Assembly (NCBI RefSeq): GCF_013371215.1
Contig: NZ_JABWMH010000005.1
Span: forward strand, 232,771-296,770
Source of the DNA: Parasphingorhabdus flavimaris
GTDB taxonomy: Bacteria > Pseudomonadota > Alphaproteobacteria > Sphingomonadales > Sphingomonadaceae
Length of the DNA: 64,000 bases
Direction of reading: 5' to 3'
This document shows, one piece after another, positions 8,121 to 16,479 of this stretch (its first letter is position 1; each line of letters starts with the position of its first letter). The notes below the pieces were generated by a model. That model was not told the origin of the DNA, searched no databases, and worked only from the letters and a program-made list of their open reading frames with translations. Both the position numbers and the translations under genes were made by a program.

Positions 8121-9689
8121 TTGTTCAAGAGTATCGACGATATCGACATCCAAGGTCAGGGATCTGCAACCATCGCGGCAGATTCCCTTGGCTCGTCGCT
8201 GCCCCCCTTGCCTTCTTTCAGGGAAAAATTCGCCCAGGCGCGTGAATATTTTGCAGAAGTCGACTGGGTCCCCGATCTTGGCGTCGACATCGGCAGCCCG
8301 TCCTGGTTCCGCGGTCTTGTCACACTGGTGGCGTTGAGCGGCTTTGCAATCAGCGCGCTTCCCGATTTTGGACCGATTGCCGGACATCGCGCCGATCCGC
8401 TAAGCGGGTTTCGCGCCGACCAGGCCCGGTCGCAGATGATCGCGCCGCTGGCATACGGGTCCGACACCGGCATCCGGATGGCCGCGACCGATGCGGTCCG
8501 GCCGCTGGCGGAAAGCCCCGAACGACCTTCGGTCGAACTGGTCGCCACGCTCGGCCGGGGCGACAGCCTGCGCCGGGTGCTGCAACGCGCCGGTGTCGCC
8601 AGCGACGAAGCTGCTCAGGTCAATGATCTGGTCAGCGGTGCCGTTTCGCTCGGCGACATCAAGCCGGGCACCAAGATCGATATCATTCTTGGCCGTCGCC
8701 CAGCGAAAAATCAGGCCCGGCCACTCGACCAACTGGCATTTCGCGCGCGCTTCGACCTCAATCTCGAGATACTCCGCGATAACGCCCGGCTGAAACTCAA
8801 CCGCAAGCCGATACTGGTCGATGATACACCGCTGCGGATCAAGGGCACGGTCGGATCGAGCCTCTATCGCTCGGCGCGTGCCGCCGGAGCCCCCGCCGAT
8901 GCGGTCCAGAAATATCTCCAGGTCATCGGCTCGAAAATGTCCGTGTCCCGCGATATCCGCGCGACGGACGAATTTGACATCATCATATCCTATCGCCGCG
9001 CCGAAACCGGCGAGGTCGAGGTGGGTGACCTGGTCTATGCCGGCCTCGACCGTGACGGCAAGCCCGCGGCGCAGATGCTGAAATGGCAAAGCGGTGGCCG
9101 GACCAACTGGTTCGAGGCATCAGGCGTCGGCCAGTCGAATGGCGAACTGGCCCGGCCAACCAACGGACGGATCACCTCCAGCTATGGCATGCGCCGCCAT
9201 CCGATCCTGCGCTATAAGCGCATGCACAGCGGAATGGATTTTGGCGGCGGCTATGGCGCTCCCATCTATGCCGTGACCGACGGAACCGTCACCTATGCCG
9301 GACGCAAGGGCGGCTTCGGCAATTTTGTCAAAGTGCAACATAGCGGCGGGCTGGCCTCGGGCTATGCCCATATGAGCCGGATTGCGGTGAGCAACGGACG
9401 GCGGGTCCGCAAGGGCCAGATCCTAGGCTATATCGGTTCGACGGGCCTGTCGACCGGCCCGCACCTCCACTATGAACTCTATCGCGGTGGGCGGGCGATC
9501 AATCCCAGCTCGGTCAAATTTGTCGAACGCGCCCAGCTGGGCGGACGGGAATTGCGCCGCTTCAAGGGCGAGTTGCAGAAGTTGAAACTTGTCGTGCCGG
9601 GCGCCGCATTGGGCACGCTGAAAAGTACCACGGCACAAGCCGCGCCCGAACGCGAGATCAACCGGCTCAACAAGCCGCTCAAGAGCTAG
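8121..9689 (+). CDS. M23-family metallopeptidase (peptidoglycan DD-endopeptidase type)
   Basis: The start is probably the TTG at 8121, preceded by AGGGG; TTG at 8100 is an alternative and no ATG fits. That gives about 522 residues. One membrane segment (WFRGLVTLVALSGFAISAL) lies near residues 55-75, so the bulk is periplasmic. The middle part resembles LysM/OapA-like domains of such peptidases (LGRGDSLRRVLQRAGV). The C-terminal peptidase domain has the zinc motifs HSGMD (His near residue 368, Asp four later) and HLHYE (HxH near 447), plus the usual IYAVTDGTVTYAGRKGGFGNFV strand. Members cleave peptide cross-links in peptidoglycan. The gene is divergent from the helicase. Confidence 0.9.
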   Translation: MFKSIDDIDIQGQGSATIAADSLGSSLPPLPSFREKFAQAREYFAEVDWVPDLGVDIGSPSWFRGLVTLVALSGFAISALPDFGPIAGHRADPLSGFRADQARSQMIAPLAYGSDTGIRMAATDAVRPLAESPERPSVELVATLGRGDSLRRVLQRAGVASDEAAQVNDLVSGAVSLGDIKPGTKIDIILGRRPAKNQARPLDQLAFRARFDLNLEILRDNARLKLNRKPILVDDTPLRIKGTVGSSLYRSARAAGAPADAVQKYLQVIGSKMSVSRDIRATDEFDIIISYRRAETGEVEVGDLVYAGLDRDGKPAAQMLKWQSGGRTNWFEASGVGQSNGELARPTNGRITSSYGMRRHPILRYKRMHSGMDFGGGYGAPIYAVTDGTVTYAGRKGGFGNFVKVQHSGGLASGYAHMSRIAVSNGRRVRKGQILGYIGSTGLSTGPHLHYELYRGGRAINPSSVKFVERAQLGGRELRRFKGELQKLKLVVPGAALGTLKSTTAQAAPEREINRLNKPLKS

Positions 9690-9707
9690 GCCCGGCAGCG
9701 GGCTTCC
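9688..9707 (+). terminator. possible terminator after the M23 peptidase gene
   Basis: GCCCG (9690-9694), loop GCAG, CGGGC (9699-9703), then TTCC. The stem can extend by two weak pairs. The T-tract is very short. Confidence 0.35.
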
Positions 9708-9761
9708 AAACAGTTGCACAGAAGAGTTGAGCGCCGCTGCCTGCTAAGCTAAGCATTGCCC

Positions 9762-10763
9762 ATGTCACAGCAAGCCTCCTTCCCGCACAGCCGGTTGCGC
9801 CGTACCCGCACCCATGGCTGGAGCCGCTCGATGGTCCGGGAGACGCATCTGTCGCCATCCGATCTGATCTGGCCCCTGTTCATCACCGAAGGCAAGGGCG
9901 TCGAGGAACCGGTCGCCGCCCTGCCCGGCGTTTCGCGCTGGTCGGTCGACGGCATCGTAGAGCGGGCGCGGGAAGCCCGCGACCTGGGCATTCCCTGCCT
10001 TGCTCTATTTCCCAACACAGCAGCGGACAAGCGCAGCGATGACGGCAAGGAAGCGCTCAACCCCGACAATCTGATGTGCCGCGCCACCAGAGCGGTGAAG
10101 GACGCGCTGGGCGAGGATATCGGCATTCTTACCGACGTCGCGCTCGATCCCTATACCAGCCACGGCCAGGACGGATTGCTCGACGACAAGGGCTATGTCG
10201 CAAATGACCGCACGCTCGACATGCTGACCAAGCAGGCGCTGAACCAGGCCAATGCCGGGGCCGATATCATCGCGCCGTCGGACATGATGGATGGAAGGGT
10301 CGGCGCGATCCGCGACGTGCTCGAACTGGCCCATCATCACAATGTCCAGATCATGGCCTACTCCGCCAAATATGCCAGCGCCTTCTACGGCCCGTTCCGC
10401 GATGCCGTGGGTTCCGGCGGGCTGCTGAAAGGCGACAAGAAGACCTACCAGATGGATCCGGCCAACAGCGACGAGGCGATTCGCGAAATCGCCTTTGATA
10501 TTGCCGAAGGCGCCGACAGCATCATGGTCAAGCCGGGCCTTGCCTATCTCGACATCATCTATCGCGCGAAATCGCAATTCAATGTGCCGGTCTTCGCCTA
10601 TCAGGTGTCCGGCGAATATGCGCTGATCAAGGTCGGTGCCGCAGCCGGAGTCGGCGATCATGACGCGCTGATGATGGAGAAACTGATCGCGTTCAAACGC
10701 GCAGGATGCTCCGGTATCCTCACCTATTTTGCGGCCGATGCCGCGCGCTTGCTCAATGGCTGA
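9762..10763 (+). CDS. hemB: porphobilinogen synthase (delta-aminolevulinate dehydratase)
   Basis: The 333-residue enzyme condenses two 5-aminolevulinate molecules to porphobilinogen in heme biosynthesis. The start is the ATG at 9762. Two active-site lysines are visible: K~203 in MAYSAKYASAFYGPFRDA and the Schiff-base lysine K~256 in SIMVKPGLAYLD. The metal site region DVALDPYTSHGQDGL lacks the Cys-rich zinc motif of animal/E. coli enzymes and carries Asp, as in the magnesium-dependent alphaproteobacterial class. The stop overlaps the start of the next gene by 8 bases, so hemB, a GNAT acetyltransferase and a gamma carbonic anhydrase form one operon. Confidence 0.97.
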   Translation: MSQQASFPHSRLRRTRTHGWSRSMVRETHLSPSDLIWPLFITEGKGVEEPVAALPGVSRWSVDGIVERAREARDLGIPCLALFPNTAADKRSDDGKEALNPDNLMCRATRAVKDALGEDIGILTDVALDPYTSHGQDGLLDDKGYVANDRTLDMLTKQALNQANAGADIIAPSDMMDGRVGAIRDVLELAHHHNVQIMAYSAKYASAFYGPFRDAVGSGGLLKGDKKTYQMDPANSDEAIREIAFDIAEGADSIMVKPGLAYLDIIYRAKSQFNVPVFAYQVSGEYALIKVGAAAGVGDHDALMMEKLIAFKRAGCSGILTYFAADAARLLNG

Positions 10764-11325
10764 CAAAGCCGCCGATATTGTTCTGGAAACCGAACGGCTG
10801 CTGCTGCGCAAATGGCGCAAGAGCGACATTGATCCGTTCATGGAACATCTCAATACCCGCAACGTGATGCGGTGGCTGGGTGGCGTGCAGGACCGGGAAA
10901 CATTCGACGCAGCGATGGAACGGCTGCAGGGCTATGATCGCGACTTCGGGCACACATTCTGGATCATCGAGCGCAAGTCCGATCAGGAAATTCTCGGCTT
11001 TTGCGGCCTGAAACGCGTCAACGCGCCGCAGCCGAAGCTGACCGGCGCCCATGAAATCGGCTGGCGCCTGCGTGAAGATGCCTGGGGCAAAGGCTATGCC
11101 AAGGAAGCCGCCACCGCCTGCATGGACGCCGCCTTTACCCGCTGGAACGCGCCCTATGTCGTCGCGCTGACGGTCTCGGGCAACGAGCCGAGCCGGGGGT
11201 TGATGAAGCGCCTCGGCATGCGACACCATCCCGAACTGGATTTTCACGATCCCAATTATGGCCCAGAGCTGAATCCGACTATTGTCTACAAAATCACAGC
11301 TGACGAATGGAACTCCGGAATATGA
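10756..11325 (+). CDS. GNAT-family N-acetyltransferase (RimJ/RimL type)
   Basis: The protein of 189 residues starts at the ATG at 10756, inside the end of hemB. It opens with the typical ETERLLLRKWRKSDIDPF strand-helix of Acetyltransf_3, contains ILGFCGLKRV and GWRLREDAWGKGYAKEAATACM (the acetyl-CoA pyrophosphate loop, motif A with the GKGYAxEA pattern), and ends with NEPSRGLMKRLGMRHH. Substrate unknown; relatives acetylate ribosomal-protein N-termini, antibiotics or small amines. The stop codon overlaps the next start by ATGA. Confidence 0.9.
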   Translation: MADKAADIVLETERLLLRKWRKSDIDPFMEHLNTRNVMRWLGGVQDRETFDAAMERLQGYDRDFGHTFWIIERKSDQEILGFCGLKRVNAPQPKLTGAHEIGWRLREDAWGKGYAKEAATACMDAAFTRWNAPYVVALTVSGNEPSRGLMKRLGMRHHPELDFHDPNYGPELNPTIVYKITADEWNSGI

Positions 11326-11873
11326 CAGCCCCCCTCATCCTGCCGTTCAATGGCAAAACTCCCAGAATCCATCCCAGCGCCTTTATTGCACCGGGCTGCA
11401 AGATTATCGGCGATGTCGAAATCGGTCCCGAATCGAGCGTCTGGTATAATTGCGTGATTCGCGCCGACGTGAATTTCATCCGCATCGGTGCGCGCAGCAA
11501 TATCCAGGACGGCACCACCATCCATTGCGACAGCGCGACGCCAGCCACGCCCAATGGCAACCCGACGATCATCGGCGATGACGTACTGGTCGGTCATATG
11601 GTGATGCTGCACGGCGCGACGCTGGAAGACCGCGCTTTCGTCGGCCTGAGCACGACGGTCATGGACGGCTGTGTAATAGAAGGCGACGCGATGCTCGCCG
11701 CCGGTGCGATACTGACCCCCAACAAGCGCATCCCTGCGGGGCAGCTATGGGCCGGTTCGCCAGCCAAATATATGCGCGATCTGACCGAACCGGCGATTGC
11801 CGGCATGCGCATGGGCGTTGCCCATTATGTCGAGAATGCCAAGGCGCACAAGGCAGCCATCGACGCCCTGTAA
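11322..11873 (+). CDS. gamma carbonic anhydrase-like hexapeptide-repeat protein
   Basis: The 183-residue protein starts at the ATG at 11322, which overlaps the preceding stop. It is a left-handed beta-helix built of hexapeptide repeats ([LIV]-G-x4), for example CKIIGDVEIGPESSVWYNCV and DVLVGHMVMLHGATLEDRAF. Three histidines (TIHCD, VGHMVMLHG) are placed as the metal ligands of the gamma carbonic anhydrase/PaaY/YrdA group; R in NCVIRADV and Q in NIQDGT are also conserved in this group. It may hydrate CO2 or be a catalytically different relative, so the substrate is not certain. Last gene of the hemB operon. Confidence 0.92.
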   Translation: MTAPLILPFNGKTPRIHPSAFIAPGCKIIGDVEIGPESSVWYNCVIRADVNFIRIGARSNIQDGTTIHCDSATPATPNGNPTIIGDDVLVGHMVMLHGATLEDRAFVGLSTTVMDGCVIEGDAMLAAGAILTPNKRIPAGQLWAGSPAKYMRDLTEPAIAGMRMGVAHYVENAKAHKAAIDAL

Positions 11874-11931
11874 GTTGCTGACCTAATATGTTAGTCCTCT
11901 GACCGGGTCGCTGTTTTTGGGAGACGGCGAG

Positions 11932-12993
11932 ATGACTGAACATATAGATACAAACAAAGTCGAGCAGCTGGCGGGCAAAGTCATTGGTGACGTCGCCGGT
12001 GCGATGGCGATTTTCATGTCCTATCTCGGCGATCAGGCGGGCGTATATGAAGCGATGGATGGCGCCGGCCCCCTGTCCGTCGACGCGCTGGCCGCAAAAA
12101 CAGGCCTGAACCCGAAATATCTATACCAATGGCTCGGTTCCAATGCGGCGGCAGGCTATGTCACCCATCATTCGGACGGTGATCTTTTTTCGTTAAGCCC
12201 CGAACAGGCTCTGGTCCTTTCCCGCGAAGGCCAACCGGCCTGCATGCAGGGATTTTTCCAGAGTGTCGTATCCCAGTTTGAAACCCAGGCAAAAGCGGTC
12301 GAAACGTTCAAGTCCGGCGAAGGCAGGCCCTGGGGGGATCATTCGACATGCTGCTTCTGCGGCACCGACCGGTTTTTCCGGCCCGGTTATGAAGCCTGCC
12401 TGATCGATCAGTGGATTCCTGCTCTGGACGGCGTCGAGGCCAAGTTAAAGGCCGGAGCCAAGGTTGCCGACATCGCCTGCGGCCACGGTTCATCGACAGT
12501 GCTGATGGCGCAGGCCTATCCCGATTCGGTGATCCACGGCATCGACTTTCATGAACCGTCGATCATCGAGGCAAGGGCAAAAGCCAAAGCGGCGGGTGTG
12601 ACCAATGTCGAATTCCAGGTCGCCAAGGCGCAGGATTTCACAGGAGATGGTTTTGACTTCGCCTGTATTTTCGATGCCTTGCATGACATGGGAGATCCAG
12701 TGGGTGCGGCCGCGCATATTCGCAAGGCGCTGCGGCCGGACGGCACGTTCATGCTGGTCGAGCCGCTCGCAGGAGACCGGATGGAAGACAATCTCCATCC
12801 CCTTGGCCAAATTTTCTACGCTTTCTCGACGACCATCTGCACCCCGGCTTCACTGGCGCAAGAAGTCGGCTTGGGCCTCGGAGCACAGGCCGGGCAAAAG
12901 CGTTTGACGGAAGTTCTCGATCAAGCCGGCTTTTCATCCGTACGGCGCGCAACCGAAACCCCGACCAATATGGTGCTGGAGGTAAGCGGCTGA
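11932..12993 (+). CDS. SAM-dependent methyltransferase with N-terminal winged-helix domain
   Basis: A 353-residue protein starting at the ATG at 11932 behind a GGGAG box. The first ~90 residues look like the winged-helix dimerisation domain found in O-methyltransferases and Rv2258-like proteins (LGDQAGVYEAMDGAGPLSVDALAAKTGLNPKYLYQWL). The Rossmann methyltransferase domain follows: VADIACGHGSSTVLMAQAYP is motif I, IHGIDFH motif II, FDFACIFDALHDMGDP motif IV and LRPDGTFMLVEP motif V/VI. A Cys-rich patch HSTCCFCGTDRFF sits between the domains. The substrate is unknown; the HDM in place of an obvious catalytic His-Asp pair may act as general base. Confidence 0.85.
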   Translation: MTEHIDTNKVEQLAGKVIGDVAGAMAIFMSYLGDQAGVYEAMDGAGPLSVDALAAKTGLNPKYLYQWLGSNAAAGYVTHHSDGDLFSLSPEQALVLSREGQPACMQGFFQSVVSQFETQAKAVETFKSGEGRPWGDHSTCCFCGTDRFFRPGYEACLIDQWIPALDGVEAKLKAGAKVADIACGHGSSTVLMAQAYPDSVIHGIDFHEPSIIEARAKAKAAGVTNVEFQVAKAQDFTGDGFDFACIFDALHDMGDPVGAAAHIRKALRPDGTFMLVEPLAGDRMEDNLHPLGQIFYAFSTTICTPASLAQEVGLGLGAQAGQKRLTEVLDQAGFSSVRRATETPTNMVLEVSG

Positions 12994-13044
12994 CAGAAGC
13001 AGCACATCGCTTGCAGGGCGAATCGGCTGCAGATCAGTTTCGAA

Positions 13045-13560
13045 TCAGCGCAGCCGGTTCATCATGGCGTCGATTTCGGTTTGCTGGCGGTCCACCTGCG
13101 CCTGCACGACATCGCGCTGCCGGGCGATGATGGTCGTACCACCCGATTCGCCTGCAACCGTTTCCCGCTCGAGCTGGCCCCGAAAAAGCGCGTCTATATC
13201 GGCCAAGGCCTCGACCGACGGGCTCCGGTCGCCCTCGAGCGCGGCCAGTTCCACATGCGCGGCGACCCATGATTCGCTGGATACCGCGGCATTGCGCGCG
13301 GCATCGACTCGCCGCTTGACGGCTGGAAGTCGGGACTGAAACTGGCTGTGCGCCGCCCCGCTTCGCGCCACTGCGGCGTTCAGATCGCTTTGGACGTCAG
13401 CGGGCAGTGCGATCTCGACGGCAGGAAGCGTCTCCGATTCAGCTATGGCAGCACCATCTTCATAGGGCCGTTTCTGAAGCGATGGAAAATCGCCCTCGCT
13501 CATCGCGCAACCGGACAGCGTAACAGCGATAATCGTCATCGAAGCTGAGAGTTTTTTCAT
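13045..13560 (-). CDS. small lipoprotein, hypothetical, with coiled-coil tendency
   Basis: The 171-residue protein has a lipoprotein signal with lipobox LSGC, predicting lipidated Cys18. The mature part is polar, Ala/Glu/Arg-rich and helical (LNAAVARSGAAHSQFQSRLPAVKRRVDAARNAA; RQRDVVQAQVDRQQTEIDAMMNRL), with heptad-like spacing in the last 30 residues. I do not recognise a family. It is transcribed towards the methyltransferase gene and away from rplU. Confidence 0.65.
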   Translation of the reverse strand: MKKLSASMTIIAVTLSGCAMSEGDFPSLQKRPYEDGAAIAESETLPAVEIALPADVQSDLNAAVARSGAAHSQFQSRLPAVKRRVDAARNAAVSSESWVAAHVELAALEGDRSPSVEALADIDALFRGQLERETVAGESGGTTIIARQRDVVQAQVDRQQTEIDAMMNRLR

Positions 13561-13665
13561 TGCTCTGTCTTTAGGTTAGGCTTATCCCCTCTGCAACGGC
13601 GAATATCCGAGGATCGAACGGAACATTGCCAGGTCCGCCGAATAGCCAAAATCGCCTTAAGCCGG

Positions 13666-13694
13666 TTGACAGCGCCAGCCTCATCGGTTAGCTG
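13666..13694 (+). promoter_or_regulatory. candidate sigma-70 promoter of rplU-rpmA
   Basis: TTGACA at 13666-13671, a 17-base spacer, and TAGCTG at 13689-13694. Transcription would begin near 13701, directly before a structured leader. Confidence 0.5.
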
Positions 13695-13702
13695 CCCACT
13701 CT

Positions 13703-13750
13703 TTCCAGCGTGGGCCGAGAGACTCGCGTCAACGGGCTTGTGCGCTGGAA
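13703..13750 (+). promoter_or_regulatory. structured leader upstream of rplU
   Basis: TTCCAGCG (13703-13710) pairs perfectly with CGCTGGAA (13743-13750), enclosing an inner CGAG-AGA-CTCG hairpin and a possible GCC/GGC pairing. It ends about 28 bases before the rplU start and begins where the predicted transcript starts. Ribosomal-protein leaders often bind the encoded protein; whether this one does is not known. Confidence 0.45.
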
Positions 13751-13777
13751 CCACAAATTTGAAACGGAAAAAAAGCC

Positions 13778-14278
13778 ATGTTCGCAATTGTGCGCACCGG
13801 CGGCAAACAATATCGGGTTGCCGCAGGAGATATTATCGCAGTCGAAAAACTAGCCGGTGAAGCTGGTGATTCGATCACTCTGGACGACGTTTTGCTGGCC
13901 GGAGACGGTGGCGACATGAAGGACCTCAAGGGCCTGACCGTTGCGGCTGAAATTATCGCCCAGGAAAAAGGCGAGAAGGTCATCATCTTCAAGAAGCGTC
14001 GCCGGCACAATTATCGCCGCAAAAACGGCCATCGCCAGCAGCATACCGTGCTGAAGATCAGCGCGATCGGTTCCGAAAAGGCTCCGGCCAAGGCTGCAGC
14101 GAAGAAAGAAGCTGCTCCTGCTGCTGAAAAGCCAGCCGCAGAAGCGAAAGCTGCTCCGGCCAAGAAGGCACCAGCCAAAAAGGCTGCTGCAAAGACAGAA
14201 ACCAAACCAGCTGCTGCCAAGAAGGCTCCAGCTAAAAAGCCAGCAGCCAAAAAGCCGGCTGCGAAGAAAGAGGACTAA
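13778..14278 (+). CDS. rplU: 50S ribosomal protein L21 with long basic C-terminal tail
   Basis: The first ~103 residues are canonical L21 ([18 protein letters not shown], then [23 protein letters not shown]), which binds 23S rRNA and contacts L20. The usual bacterial protein ends there. This one continues for about 60 residues of Ala/Lys/Pro-rich repeats ([28 protein letters not shown]) like a histone H1 tail, giving 166 residues in total. Such extensions occur in several alphaproteobacterial L21 proteins. It is followed after three bases by rpmA; both are essential parts of the large subunit. Confidence 0.97.
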   Translation: MFAIVRTGGKQYRVAAGDIIAVEKLAGEAGDSITLDDVLLAGDGGDMKDLKGLTVAAEIIAQEKGEKVIIFKKRRRHNYRRKNGHRQQHTVLKISAIGSEKAPAKAAAKKEAAPAAEKPAAEAKAAPAKKAPAKKAAAKTETKPAAAKKAPAKKPAAKKPAAKKED

Positions 14279-14281
14279 ACC

Positions 14282-14551
14282 ATGGCACATAAAAAAGCAG
14301 GTGGTTCATCCCGCAACGGACGCGACTCAGCAGGTCGTCGTCTGGGCGTAAAGAAATTCGGCAGCGAAGCTGTTGTCGCCGGAAATATTATCATCCGCCA
14401 ACGCGGAACCCAGACCCATGCGGGTCGCAATGTCGGTATGGGCAAGGACCATACCCTGTTTGCGCTCGTTGACGGCAAAGTGGAATTCCACAAGGGCAAG
14501 CTCGGTCGCAAATATGTGTCCGTCGACCTTATGGCGGAAGCCGCAGAATAA
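14282..14551 (+). CDS. rpmA: 50S ribosomal protein L27
   Basis: The 89-residue protein starts [20 protein letters not shown], the classic L27 N-terminus whose tail reaches the peptidyl-transferase centre. The remainder ([22 protein letters not shown], then [15 protein letters not shown]) matches the family along its length. No N-terminal cleavage extension of the Firmicutes type is present. It is co-transcribed with rplU and followed by a strong terminator. Confidence 0.98.
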   Translation: MAHKKAGGSSRNGRDSAGRRLGVKKFGSEAVVAGNIIIRQRGTQTHAGRNVGMGKDHTLFALVDGKVEFHKGKLGRKYVSVDLMAEAAE

Positions 14552-14620
14552 CCGGACAATCGATAAAGGGTTGTCCTCCAGCAGGATGACCCGGCAGGTT
14601 CCAAGGAACCACCAATTTCA

Positions 14621-14648
14621 GGGAGAGGGTCATCCTCTCCCTTTTTTT
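14621..14648 (+). terminator. rho-independent terminator of rplU-rpmA
   Basis: GGGAGAGG (14621-14628), loop GTCAT, CCTCTCCC (14634-14641), followed by seven T. A perfect 8-bp stem. Confidence 0.92.
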
Positions 14649-14745
14649 GTCTCTCCCTGTAAGAATGTCTCCATGCTGTAACCGTTCCCTCCTAGTGGCC
14701 GGTCACGACATAGGGGCAGACGATAGCAGACTGTGGAGAGTCGAA

Positions 14746-15297
14746 ATGTTTGCACGGACCGAAAGATTATTATTGAGACCAGGCTGGCCCGAAGACGCGC
14801 CCGCCGTTCATGCCGCGATCAACGATCAGGCGGTCGTCCGCAACCTCGGGTCGGCCCCCTGGCCCTATGAACGCGAGGATGCCGAGCAGTTCCTGTCCAT
14901 GGAAAGGCCTGTCCTTCAACCCAATTTCCTTATTTTCCGGCGGACTGCCGGATCACCGCAGCTGGTCGGGTCGATCGGATTTGGCGATCTGGGTGCCGGA
15001 GAGCTTGAAATCGGCTACTGGATTGCCCGCGGTCATTGGGGACGCGGCTATGCAACCGAGGCGGGCCGTGCAGCGATAGAAATTGCCCGGGCTGTTGGTC
15101 ATCGCGACATGCTGGCGGAGCATTTTGTCGACAATCCCGGGTCCGGAAAAGTCTTGAGAAAGCTCGGTTTCAGGCCCACTGGCCAGATTGCGCCGCGCTA
15201 TTCGAAGGGACGGGGCGAAAAAGTGGACGCGGTCCAGTTCAGGCTGCAATTGGCCGCGGATGACGATAGCGACATCATGCGACCGATGGCAGCCTGA
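14746..15297 (+). CDS. GNAT-family N-acetyltransferase
   Basis: The 183-residue protein starts at the ATG at 14746 after a GGAGAG box. It has the Acetyltransf_3 architecture: ARTERLLLRPGWPEDA at the start, LVGSIGFGDLG and EIGYWIARGHWGRGYATEAGRAA (acetyl-CoA binding loop GRGYATEA), then NPGSGKVLRKLGFRPTG. Substrate unknown. It is separated from rpmA by the terminator, so it is an independent unit. It converges with the PF10118 gene downstream. Confidence 0.88.
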   Translation: MFARTERLLLRPGWPEDAPAVHAAINDQAVVRNLGSAPWPYEREDAEQFLSMERPVLQPNFLIFRRTAGSPQLVGSIGFGDLGAGELEIGYWIARGHWGRGYATEAGRAAIEIARAVGHRDMLAEHFVDNPGSGKVLRKLGFRPTGQIAPRYSKGRGEKVDAVQFRLQLAADDDSDIMRPMAA

Positions 15298-15312
15298 TTC
15301 CATCAGAGCCGG

Positions 15313-16290
15313 TCAGGCTACTTTTTTAACATATTCCTCGACCGGCGCATCTTTGGGGACCAGGGCGGCGACAGTCACCGGCGGTTGATCCATGATCGCC
15401 GCTTCATATTCGCTCTCGGCGAGCTGAATGAGGTGGCGATCATCGATGTCCCACGGATGGAAGCCGGGTTTGAAAAACTGCAACCACGGCCATATCGTCC
15501 GCCGCAGAGGAGCGGGGCCGACCAGCGCATAATGGGCAAGCCCGATCCATGCGCGGAATCCGGTGATGCCATCCTGGCGCAGCAGATCGATCACGCCCCT
15601 GGTCCGGTTTATCGTAAAGCCGAGGGAGATCTTGGCCATAAACGCGCTGCGTACATACCAGCGTTTCAGCGGATTCCAGTCCCTGGTTATGTGAAGCCAG
15701 GTGTCATAGGCCACGCCCTTGTGCTCGACCTCTTCCGAGGAATGCCACAGCCAGAGCTTGCGTTGCTCCTCGTCGGCATGTTCGAAATGCCGCGGATTGG
15801 CAATCACCTCGGCGGCCAGAATCGCCGTGATATGTTCGATACACATGGTCGCGACGAGATGGATTATCTCCGGCTGCGCCCTGATATATGACACAACGTT
15901 GCTGATCGACTCTTCAAGCCGCGAGATATCCAGATCGCAACTAGCCAGATGCTGGTTGAAAAAATGATGCTCGCGACTGTGGGTTGCTTCCTGCTGGATG
16001 AAGGAACGAATCTCGCCCTGCAACTTGGGTGGCGTACGGTCGCGATATTTCTTCAGCACCTCGATAAACAGCGCCTCACCCTTGGGGAAGATCGCCGACA
16101 GGCAATTAAAAAATGCCGACGCATAGGGGTCACCACCGATCCAGCGGCGGCGTTCGATCACCGCGCTGGCAAAATGCCGGTTGCGACATTGGATATTGAG
16201 ATCGATCGGCGTCGGGTTTTTTCGGGCGTCGGTTTCTTGGGGGCGCTCGGCATCGGTCGGTGATTTGGCCGTCGCTGGAATTCTGTCCAT
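15313..16290 (-). CDS. PF10118-type metal-dependent hydrolase (diiron-like)
   Basis: The 325-residue protein belongs to the Metal_hydrol (PF10118, 'predicted metal-dependent hydrolase') family. A ferritin-like arrangement of Glu/His ligands is visible: EALFIEV, QQEATHSREHHFFN, CIEHITA and SSEEVEHKGVAYDTW. The C-terminal FFKPGFHPWDIDDRHLI motif is also typical. No enzymatic activity is established for the family; members often lie near fatty-acid or steroid genes. The N-terminal 30 residues are polar and disordered-looking. A close paralogue is at 21931-22830, sharing the same motifs. Confidence 0.88.
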   Translation of the reverse strand: MDRIPATAKSPTDAERPQETDARKNPTPIDLNIQCRNRHFASAVIERRRWIGGDPYASAFFNCLSAIFPKGEALFIEVLKKYRDRTPPKLQGEIRSFIQQEATHSREHHFFNQHLASCDLDISRLEESISNVVSYIRAQPEIIHLVATMCIEHITAILAAEVIANPRHFEHADEEQRKLWLWHSSEEVEHKGVAYDTWLHITRDWNPLKRWYVRSAFMAKISLGFTINRTRGVIDLLRQDGITGFRAWIGLAHYALVGPAPLRRTIWPWLQFFKPGFHPWDIDDRHLIQLAESEYEAAIMDQPPVTVAALVPKDAPVEEYVKKVA

Positions 16291-16376
16291 ATGTTTTTAA
16301 ACCTCTTGTCTTGATTGGTAGCGACCCAACCGATGGTTCTGGTTAAGCGTTTTCTAGACAAGGAAGGTTAAGGTTC

Positions 16377-16392
16377 GGCATGGCAACATGCC
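16377..16392 (-). other. hairpin downstream of trmB
   Basis: GGCATG-GCAA-CATGCC, extendable by GTT/AAC beyond one mismatch. It lies between the trmB stop and the PF10118 gene promoter region and may end the lnt-metK-trmB transcript, though no T-run follows. Confidence 0.3.
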
Positions 16393-16479
16393 TAACGATC
16401 ATGGTTGAAAATTGGTTACCACAGCCGGAAATGGCGGAATTTCAAGCATCTGATAAGGTGCAGATTGAAACCCATTGGT

